A stretch of DNA of 64,000 nucleotides from Acanthococcus lagerstroemiae (taxonomy: Eukaryota; Arthropoda; Insecta; Hemiptera; Eriococcidae): contig CM063106.1 in NCBI GenBank assembly GCA_031841125.1, forward strand, positions 71,784,101 through 71,848,100, given 5' to 3'. Every line of letters starts with the position of its first letter. The first letter of the stretch is position 1. The position numbers and the translations under genes were made by a program. Below the pieces are notes generated by a model. It saw only the letters and a list, made by a program, of their open reading frames with translations. It searched no databases and was not told where the DNA came from. Below are positions 56,801-64,000 of this stretch, one piece after another.

Positions 56801-58774
56801 AAAGAGTGATCATGGAAATTTACTATTGCTAGTTTCCTGATTTGTGATTTTTCACTATGGGTTTTTTTCGTTTTATTTTTAAAATAATGTCAGGAAGATT
56901 TTCTTACAACCTTTGCGGGTGAACACACTCACAAAAATTGACCAGCCAAACTACTGAGTTAGTCGTAATGTAACAAAATCATTACTAAGTTGCAAAATAA
57001 AAGTAAGATAATCAGAAGTAAAGTTTAATGAAAATTGAAAAACCAAACTAAACTGGATTTAAGAAACCGAACTAACATATAGGTAAAGAATATTCACGAA
57101 TTCGTATCGTCGTATCGTTCTATCATCACTCTTTTGTTGGTTATAAAAACTTCCACTAGATGCCGCCCACTTTGTAGCGGAATCCGAATACCATCAAATG
57201 AGGTATCTTGGAACAGCCGTTCAACTTTGAATATACCGGCAGATATTACAAGGCTCCCATTCCTGGTCTCTTCTCACTTATGTTAGTGTGATCAGTGAGC
57301 GTTTGAGATTCATACATACGTCAGTCAATGTGTTCTAAGTTACACGGCTGTTTCAAGACACTTTGGGGGACGGTACTCCACTGACTCCAAATCATTTGAA
57401 ATACCTGCAAGTGAAATTATAGGTGATCCATGGCAACTCGTTGGACATGCAACAATTTTATTTTTTCCACATGTACGGATTTTGATTTTAGTGGAGGTCC
57501 CTTTTCAAGTACTATCTACGAGCCAAAAAGACAGCGCTTCCTGATCAATGTTTATAAGATCGGCTTTCTATAATGTATTCCGTCGTGTATTATCCTAACA
57601 TCGGATTCTGATTTCAGTGGTCTTTTTTCCAGTACTATATACCAATAAAAACGATAATGCTCTGATCAATTTTTATAAGACAGGTTTTCTATAACGTATT
57701 CCATCATTCATTATATGTACTAGCATCGCTGGTTCCAACATAAAGCATATGAATAGATAGTTTGGAATAAGGATTCTATCTATTATAGAAATAAGACTGT
57801 CGGAGATCTTAGCATCGCGATGGTGCTTGTCTTTCGAGCAGCAGACAATATGGATCCTGCACAGGCAAGGTTCGGGCAAACAAATTCCGCACTGGTGCAC
57901 CTAATTCTGAGGATTTACAAAGACTGTGACCGCTTTCGGCTCTGTCCAGACAGAAGCAGCCAGGAAAGGATCGAATATTCTCGATTTGAATATCAGCAAC
58001 GGTGCACCAGATACAGGATACAGCATGCACCGGAGTATCCTGCACACGAGCCTCGACTCGACAAGAAATGACTACACGGCCGTATAGCCTAGTCAAGGCC
58101 GCTTTCACCAGTAGGGACCTAATCCGGAGGAATGTAAAAAAACCATCCACCGCAAGGCTGGTTGCCAGCAACGATGATCGCGTTAAGAGCCGAGTTTATC
58201 TCTGAAACTATAGGGGTTCGCATGCTACGTGTGCATAACAATCATCAATGACAGACCAATCTTTGATGATCAGGTAATACATAGACGGTTCCATGTATGC
58301 TCGGTTTAAACTGTCCATCGTTAATACAGTGGCACAAGTCCAAAAGTATTGTATTGAAAGAGGTTCTAGGTAGTACACTGCCAATGATTCGAAACTGATA
58401 TAGGACATACTAACCTTTTCTCAACAAGATCTTACGTACAATCTTATTTTCTGGGTCTGTATAAGCTACAAAAGTCTTGAAATAACCTAAATGGAAACAA
58501 GTTTTTACGCGCAATCTTCATGGATCAGATACGGTTATGTAATGATAATCCAAAATGAAAAGATACTTACTTCATCACAGGCGGAGCACCTTGGTTTCAG
58601 CGTTTCAGCGTGATGGCGCCCGCAGTAGATTTTCCCTTCCCGATAGAAATATATCAAGTCCACCAACAGCTCCTTGCACACCATACAGATGAAGCATGCC
58701 GGATGCCAACATACATTCGGCCCAGCTCTTGATGCGAATACCGCCATGTCGCCCACTTGAATATGCTCTTCACA
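47824..58774 (-). CDS. pk: Prickle, LIM1 to C-terminus (5' exons outside window)
   Basis: Prickle is a PET-LIM protein of the planar-cell-polarity pathway, lipid-anchored at the cell cortex. Four minus-strand exons join in phase. 58571-58774 holds LIM1 ([20 protein letters not shown], ending CSACDE). 54260-54458 holds LIM2 ([19 protein letters not shown]). 53757-54099 holds LIM3 ([23 protein letters not shown]) and a Ser/Pro linker. 47824-48991 holds the C-terminal region. The last exon has a poly-proline tract, the conserved [10 protein letters not shown]...ARISYVPND segment and a terminal CVIS, a farnesylation CAAX box. It has two in-frame acceptors six bases apart (exon start 48,991 or 48,997), adding or dropping Cys-Ser. 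The first Cys pair of LIM1 and the PET domain must lie beyond 64 kb. The alternative family member, Testin, lacks this C-terminus. Confidence 0.95.
49709..50630. mobile_element. 922-base MITE with CACGGGGTGACTT ends
   Basis: The inverted ends match at about 20 of 22 positions (CACGGGGTGACTTKGCWCAC). Internal partial copies of the end motif occur near 50,080 (GGGTGACTTTGCACAC) and 50,425 (GTCACCCCATCAC). It interrupts the AGTCTTAA array, which resumes on its right. The interior is AT-rich and non-coding. Confidence 0.72.
51317..51870 (+). repeat. Tandem pair of 0.25-kb units within the array
   Basis: Two diverged copies start at about 51,317 and 51,621 (period about 304). Both run from CTTAACATAATC through GTCAGACTGGTC-type sequence, a GC-rich middle and CAGACCCAAAATTTGG to CATAACGAGTCTT. 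The GC-rich middle is unlike the rest of the array and may be a separate inserted unit that was duplicated with it. Confidence 0.7.
52945..53005 (-). repeat. tRNA-like A/B-box fragment (SINE head)
   Basis: On the minus strand there is an A-box-like TAGCTCAGTGGT (52,984-52,995) and a B box GGTTCGGATCC (52,958-52,968). The B box lies in a perfect five-pair T arm (CCAGG/CCTGG). Only 15 bases separate the boxes, so there is no room for an anticodon arm and it is not a functional tRNA gene. A tRNA-derived SINE head or a decayed tRNA is the best reading. Confidence 0.6.
54459..55631. other. Prickle intron between LIM1 and LIM2 exons, left part
   Basis: Intron sequence with no element recognised. 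Open frames over 54.4-54.9 kb are shadows of the LIM2 exon or chance. Confidence 0.5.
55632..55832 (+). repeat. Dispersed repeat, copy B (also at 18,828)
   Basis: Matches 18,828-18,980 plus 19,180-19,222. It lacks the small MITE of copy A but is followed at once by a hAT-type MITE that copy A lacks. The unit resumes at 56,579 with the duplicated target and ends soon after. Confidence 0.8.
55833..56578. mobile_element. hAT-type MITE with 8-base target duplication
   Basis: A 746-base element with terminal inverted repeats (TAGGGATGTGCCTTGG; the right end differs by one base). It is flanked by an exact 8-base duplication, TTCAGTAG (55,825-55,832 and 56,579-56,586). Eight-base duplication and TAGGGATG ends are characteristic of the hAT superfamily. 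The interior is AT-rich and non-coding, with GGAAATTTT words. The related repeat at 18,828-19,222 carries the unoccupied site. Confidence 0.9.
57476..57728 (+). repeat. Tandem duplication, period about 126
   Basis: Two diverged copies. Each runs from CGGATTYTGATTTYAGTGG through AGTACTAT and CTGATCAATKTTTATAAGA to TTTCTATAAYGTATTCC. They lie in the prickle intron upstream of the LIM2 exon. Function unknown. Confidence 0.75.
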
Positions 58775-61413
58775 CTGCAACATAATATCATCGAAAAATC
58801 AGTGATGAAAATCCACCTAGTGTGTCAAAAAATCAATTTACCCTTTTTGGGCGTTTGGGAATGTAGAAAACGTGTTCTTTCATGTGAGACTTGTCCCATT
58901 TTATGAGAAATTATAGAACTCTCCGAAAACGTATCTTCCTAGTGTGTCAAAAACCACTTACATGCAGCGAACTGTGATTTTTGTGTTCAAGTTCAAACCG
59001 AGCTGAATAGTTAGTGTGAACACAACTCAATTATTTGTCGCGAGTTCCGAGTGGATTGGGTAACGAGCACGAAAAAATTCAAGGAACCATGGCGTGGGAG
59101 GGGGCACGTCTTAATCGCAATTCTACAGAAAACCGGTTTTGACACACCTAAGTGGGTTTTAATACTGAGTGCCACGCATCAGATTGGCTCCGTGGTGTTA
59201 TGCGCGATGATGGCGGGAGGGCAACTTACCCCCTAGGAATTTTTTACTTAGCAGTTGGGAAAATTCACAATTTCAGTCAGGCGGAGTTGGGAAAATCCAA
59301 AGGGTCAAAAGATGTTTTTTTTTTCTTTTTTTCTTTATTTTGCTTAGATACTTGGGAATTGAGTTGAAGAGCTCTTTTCCAAAGTGACTTAAGTCAGAAA
59401 AAGTGATTCGTCGAAAAATGAAAAAACTGTGTAGCTCCCAAAGTAATGGCGTATTCAAAAAGGTAAAAGTTGAAAAAAAAATTTCAGGGGTTTGTCTAAG
59501 AGTACTGAGAAAAGCGTTCGTGAAGAATTCGTATTTCACGTGCAATAAGCCATCACAGTTGACAACTACGTTGTGGAAGAACAAATTGGACCCAGAAATG
59601 CTGTAATGTGGTTTCTCTTGTATTTGAAATCAGATTTTCAACGTTGTAAGTCCCAATATGCTGCGATCTGTTACAAACCATTTTGAAAATTTTTTTCGAA
59701 CCATTTGTAATGTTGGGAAAATAAAACAAAATTTTTTTGGATAAAATCCTTGTAAAAAACTTTAATTTTGACTTCGCAGCTTGGATTTGCAGCTATATTG
59801 TGGATCGCGTAGAGTTAAACAGGTTATGCCATTTTGGAAACCAAACGTACCTCGACTTAGCTTTGGAAGCAAGTCCTTTTTTAATCGCTGGTAACACGGT
59901 AACAAAAGTAGGTTAGAAGATGCCGAAACGTGCCTTCGATAACTTCCATTTCGTACCAACAGATGGCGCATCAAACTCAGTTTTTACAAAAATTGATGTA
60001 GATCACTTTGGAGAAGAGCTCTTCGTGGAAAAGTTAGAAAAATCCAATAAGCCACGGATTTTTCTTCTGCTTCGATACTTGGGAATTTTGAGTTTAGTCA
60101 GTTGGGACTCTCACAATTTATGCCTTATGCCCCCCCCCCCAAGGGAAAAACTCTTTGGTACGTCCCTGGTATTGTGGTATCACGGATATCACTACTTGGG
60201 TTTCCTCTTATCAACTTGGCTGGGTTCTCAGTTCTTGTTATGTGCTCATTTCACATTTCGTGTTTGATTCTATTCATCTTGGATTAGAAGATTTGGAAGT
60301 TCTTTTTGATTAAATGTAAATAAGGAAAGTTCCTCTAAACTTAGTTTTTGATTCTCGTTTTGTTTTGATGTTCGTTAGAAGTTGATTGAACCCTAACAGT
60401 ACCAGTTCCGCCCTTTGTTTCCCAAATAGAACGAAACTAATATATTTTTTAATAGTAGTCAGGATAAAAAAATAATCTCTAATTTTTAAAATGATTCTAT
60501 TTTTATTATATTTTTTTTTTTGTGAATGATTACCTACTCAGTTTTAATTTTGAAACAATCTTTCAAATTTGTATAGCTATATTGAGATGTTGATCTCAAA
60601 AATTATGTTGTAAATTATAGTCCTGTTTGTATTTTATGATCAAATTCTTGCGTTTTTTTTTCTGATTCATCCAACGCTATATTCCTGCTCAGGTTTTCAA
60701 GTACGCAAGTTGTTATTTAGTCTAAAATGACCGTACCAAGCATACTTTCCTCGTAGCTAAAATTTTGGAAATCTTTCGGTAAATCAAGTAATACTGATCA
60801 CAAGGAAGTGAAGTTGTACAGAAAAATTATCCATTTAAAAGAGTCCCATCTAGATTTGTTGGATTTTTTATTCAAGTTGTGACACCCTGTACGCTACTTG
60901 TGAAGAGGACCAAGAGGACACCCTGTATATAGGGACTGGCCACTGGAAGGAAAGGAAGTGTTTCTGCATGCAAGTTAATGTAGAATTTTAACTTGAAACC
61001 AAGCAAACATTGAAAAAGCGGTGTAGTTATGTTTTGGCCGCCTAGAATCACGATTTTGCCCAGTGTGCGTCATAAAAAATGTACATCTATAGTAGTTTCT
61101 TCGGCTGATGATGATACCCGAGAACCTTCAGGTAATGCAGCCGGTCATACCCACCAACCCTGTAACTTGAAAATGCTGCGGTGCCGGTACCACGCTTGGC
61201 CCAAGTGGAAATTACAGCATTTTATACAGCAGGTTTACTGCATTTCGGTCCTCCGACTTAGCGCATGGTTTGTCTCAGCCCGTCACAGTTTTTCATATTA
61301 TGTGCGCCATCGTATGACTTAGTTTTGCGCTAACGTGTTCTGGATCTTGTGCGCAAACATACTCCTTTTCTCTCGAATTTTACCCTCGATTTACGCAAAC
61401 GTGTTACACCCTT
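58775..61413. other. Prickle intron or upstream DNA
   Basis: No PET-domain exon is found. Around 59,200-60,130 several words recur in direct and inverted sense. GATACTTGGGAATT is at 59,348 and 60,076, and GAAGAGCTCTTYTCCAAAGTGA is at 59,366 and, inverted, near 60,000. This suggests a broken inverted-repeat transposon. Confidence 0.4.
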
Positions 61414-61650
61414 TTAAATGGGAGTTTCCGTATTGCTAGTTCGGTTTATTTGCTTTCCGTCTTTTAATTTTCCAACAGCTCTCATAACTTCGCTCTCCCA
61501 TAATTCTGATTCGGGGTCTTCACCCACTTTGGGCTCGATCCTGAGTGGAGTCTGGCTGTTCAAGTATAACGTCGCATAAAAATCTGCGGCTATTTGTTTA
61601 TTTGGGTCCCATCGAGAACTTTTCCCCGGCAAGTCGAGTAAGTTTGTCAT
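61414..61650 (-). pseudogene. LINE fragment (endonuclease-RT linker region)
   Basis: A 78-codon minus-strand frame with IAADFYATLYLNS, then EVMRAVGKLKDGKQ. This resembles the segment just before the RT domain in jockey/RTE-type LINEs, whose usual form is EV..AIKKLKNGKAPGPDG. The frame ends shortly after this point and the catalytic RT part is missing. Confidence 0.55.
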
Positions 61651-61889
61651 ACGCTTTTTCCCGAGGGTAAGCCGTTTTTAGCACTCGCATTAAGCCTTAC
61701 TTTTGCTATTCAGTCAATTAATACACACAATTTTTCTACGAACTCTCGTTTCTGTTTTCGTATGCCTCGCTCCAGGGCAGACTAAACACTTTCCTCATAT
61801 AAATTCTGAAAAGCCCGCAGGCTTATAGAAAGAAACCTCTCGGATGAATGTATAGAAGTGTGAAAAAACTTCCTAATATCGTCTGTGTA

Positions 61890-62640
61890 TTAACGTCAAG
61901 CGCCGTTCGACGGCGTCAGAAAGCGCCAGCTATCTGTCACTCCCCCTCCCCCCGGCCGTCTACATAACGACGAAATGAAAGTCTGATCTGAGAAAACGAG
62001 CAGCGAAATATTTATGAACTGCCGAGAGACTCGAGACGAAATTAACGAAGTCTGTCGGCCCGTTAACGGCATTTACAAACCCGAACGACGACGATAATAA
62101 CGAAAATTCAAAATTAATTGGGCACCCGAAAGGCCGCCGCGTCGGTTACCGATAAAAAGTCGGATGATTCAAATCCAACGCTCATTAACGGGGCTAAGGA
62201 CAGGGCGCCGAAAAATGCACGTTGATGAATGAACTTCAATCTTTCAATGGCACTCGGCACGGATAGATTTATTAGACGCAAAAGCGTATAGAGAGAGCGT
62301 TTATAGGAAAAAGCACTCAACTCCAAATCCGAGCCAAGCTACCGACTCGAATCGAGTGGCAGGAAGAACGTTTTCCAAAAGTGAAGTAAGACTTCGCAAA
62401 CGCAGCTGCGACTGTTGACATTGTCAGTATTCCCAGCAAGAGGGTTCGGGGCCTTTTCCCCCCTGCTCGGCGCTTGAGGTCGAAAAGTTTTCCGAAATTA
62501 TTGCCACGCAGTGATCGCTAAGTTGCGGTGCGCTGAAAACTCGCGAAGAAAATAAATAATCGCAACGCCGAGTGCAACTGATGCAGAAAATGGGTTCCAG
62601 TTATCGATTCGGCAGCGTAAAATATTATTATATGCTTCCT
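61890..62640. promoter_or_regulatory. CpG-richer non-coding block
   Basis: Unlike its AT-rich surroundings, this block has many CG dinucleotides (for example GCGCCGTTCGACGGCG and CGAACGACGACGATAATAACG) and no long open frame or repeat structure. It could be a conserved regulatory block of prickle or an unrecognised first exon region; the sequence alone does not decide. Confidence 0.25.
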
Positions 62641-63489
62641 ACCGTTATTTTCTTCGAATTAGATATACGAGAACGAGCAAGAAATATTATTAAAAAAAAA
62701 AAGAAAAAAAAAAGTAATATTTAAACAGCGCCGGTCGTAAAATCGTTCGTTAAAAGCCTTCGAATCTTCGAAATCCACTTCTTCCGCAAACTAATTTATG
62801 GAGTCGTTTACATCGGCACAATGCGCGAGTAAAGAATTTAAAGATTTTTCGAATAGTATACTATATTATACTTTTAACCTGATGAGAAAATTTATCACTC
62901 AGGCAGAAGCTATACTCGAAATGATTGAAATGAGAATATGGCGATTTCTGTTAGTAATGCGGGCAGCTACATAAATTATTGTTTCCGATAACGAATGGTT
63001 TAGTCAGATAGGATAACTAAGTTGTTAAAAGAGATGAAGACAGAAACAACTTTCTCAGGAGAACAAATCAGTGGATTCCGACTCGTTTCTCAAATTAAGT
63101 ATAAATAACCATACCTCAATTCGGAATGATATCAACTAATTTACGTACTAAATAGTTGATCCAGGTCCAAGACCTCCTTTTTTCTAACTCATACTGGGCA
63201 GGATTTAATGTTTATTATAATGGCATTCGAGTCTAATTGTCGCTCTAGCTAAAGAGGGCCACCCATCAGAAAAAGGCCCGCATAGACATTTCGATAATAC
63301 TTAGCATCGGAGAGTAAGAAGCAATCTGGCCAACGTAGGGACATCCGATGCTCCAAACTTGATTAATCAATTTGCAGGGTCAGTGGGGTCACCTGGTGTC
63401 TCATCAGACCCGGGTTGAATTACAGATTCTGAAATTTCAAGGCTCACATGCGTTAGGACGCCTTCATACTCTCTCCTCTTAGGAGTCCT

Positions 63490-63770
63490 TGTTCTTGTGA
63501 CCGCAGTCGCTTACGGGCGCCATCGCCAGGCGCTTCACTCAAATGAGAGGCGCCAGAGCGCTACGGAAATAGGGCGCCTTCTTACATTTTGCTTACGGGC
63601 GCCAAAATCCTACCGCCGAGCCTGTTGCAATCACTATTTTTAGGGCGTTTGCCCGCGCGCAGCGCTGCAAGCACCCTATTGCAATCGAATTTTCATCATT
63701 TTTCATTAAATACGACTGAATTGTTTACAGTTCATAAATCAGTTTTAGTTCAGTTTCGTTCTCCGTCAGC
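63490..63770 (+). repeat. Dispersed GC-cored repeat, copy 2
   Basis: The part at about 63,625-63,770 matches 18,066-18,210 in reverse complement, with core CCGCGCGCAGCGCTGCAA. To its left GCTTACGGGCGCCA occurs twice (about 63,509 and 63,590). Likely part of a larger mobile unit not complete in this window. Confidence 0.6.
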
Positions 63771-63924
63771 TGCTGCCATCTATTGGGATGTGAAACGAAA
63801 TGTAGGAGCGCTAATGTGCATTTCCTAATGAAAGGTTGAATTCTGTCAGCTGCTGCCATCTATTGGGATGTGAAACGAAATGTAGGAGCGCTAATGTGCA
63901 TTTCCTAATGAAAGGTTGAATTCT
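63765..63924 (+). repeat. Perfect 80-base tandem duplication
   Basis: The 80 bases beginning GTCAGCTGCTGCCATCTATT occur twice head to tail without a mismatch. This indicates a very recent duplication or an assembly slip. Confidence 0.95.
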
Positions 63925-64000
63925 TGAGTTATTACAGCCGGAAATAACGAAATAACATTGCTGTAACGGGAAATACAGTATTTTCGGCATATTTAGCGAC

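Noticed and set aside
57809..58171. A 120-codon minus-strand frame in the prickle intron
   Set aside because: No recognisable domain, no splice context, and overlapping open frames on the other strand.
59273..59584. PET-domain exon of prickle
   Set aside because: The frame has none of the PET motifs; no PET exon could be found between 58,775 and 64,000.
1..64000. CRISPR arrays, operons or ribosome binding sites
   Set aside because: The window is eukaryotic with split genes; repeats are transposon-like and irregular, with no repeat-spacer structure.

Overview
The window is eukaryotic, AT-rich and very rich in small transposons. The three gene families I can identify with confidence are nuclear pore membrane glycoprotein gp210 (Nup210), adenosine kinase and the planar-cell-polarity protein Prickle. 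All have split exons with ordinary GT-AG introns. Prickle with a C-terminal CAAX box, gene sizes and intron sizes fit an insect. A sap-feeding hemipteran is my guess, not something the sequence proves.

Layout. 1-3.7 kb: repeat-bearing DNA with no recognisable exon. 3.7-11.8 kb: two almost identical 3.1-kb copies, 5,063 bases apart, of the first six exons of gp210 on the minus strand. Between them lie the 3' LTR and a decayed pol end of a Ty1/copia element, itself split by a 0.7-kb inverted-repeat element, then a stretch of poor-quality-looking sequence. The copia LTR begins exactly where copy 1 stops matching copy 2, which suggests two alleles joined end to end rather than a true tandem duplication. 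12.9-16.1 kb: a complete three-coding-exon adenosine kinase on the minus strand. 16.8-21.9 kb: a weak chain of small exon-like pieces of an unrecognised minus-strand gene. 17.8-30 kb: intergenic DNA with several MITE families, including a 660-base palindrome of stacked elements. 30.5-42.5 kb: a second, diverged adenosine kinase on the plus strand, with the same intron phases as the first and large introns full of LINE and MITE remnants. 42.5-47.8 kb: intergenic repeats. 47.8-58.8 kb: the three LIM-domain exons and the C-terminal exon of prickle on the minus strand; the PET exons must lie beyond the right edge. 58.8-64 kb: prickle intron or upstream DNA with LINE and repeat fragments.

The genes do not form a pathway. 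gp210 anchors the nuclear pore in the envelope, the adenosine kinases salvage adenosine to AMP, and Prickle is a membrane-associated polarity scaffold. The two kinases are divergently oriented paralogues about 14 kb apart.

The least explained material is non-genic: a 3.4-kb degenerate array built on the word AGTCTTAA inside a prickle intron, ending beside a tRNA-like A/B-box fragment; a MITE carrying a GC-rich passenger of about 0.5 kb; and several blocks each dominated by one short self-complementary word (GATTC/GAATC, GAAGC/GCTTC, AGTAGT/ACTACT, GTTACCC).
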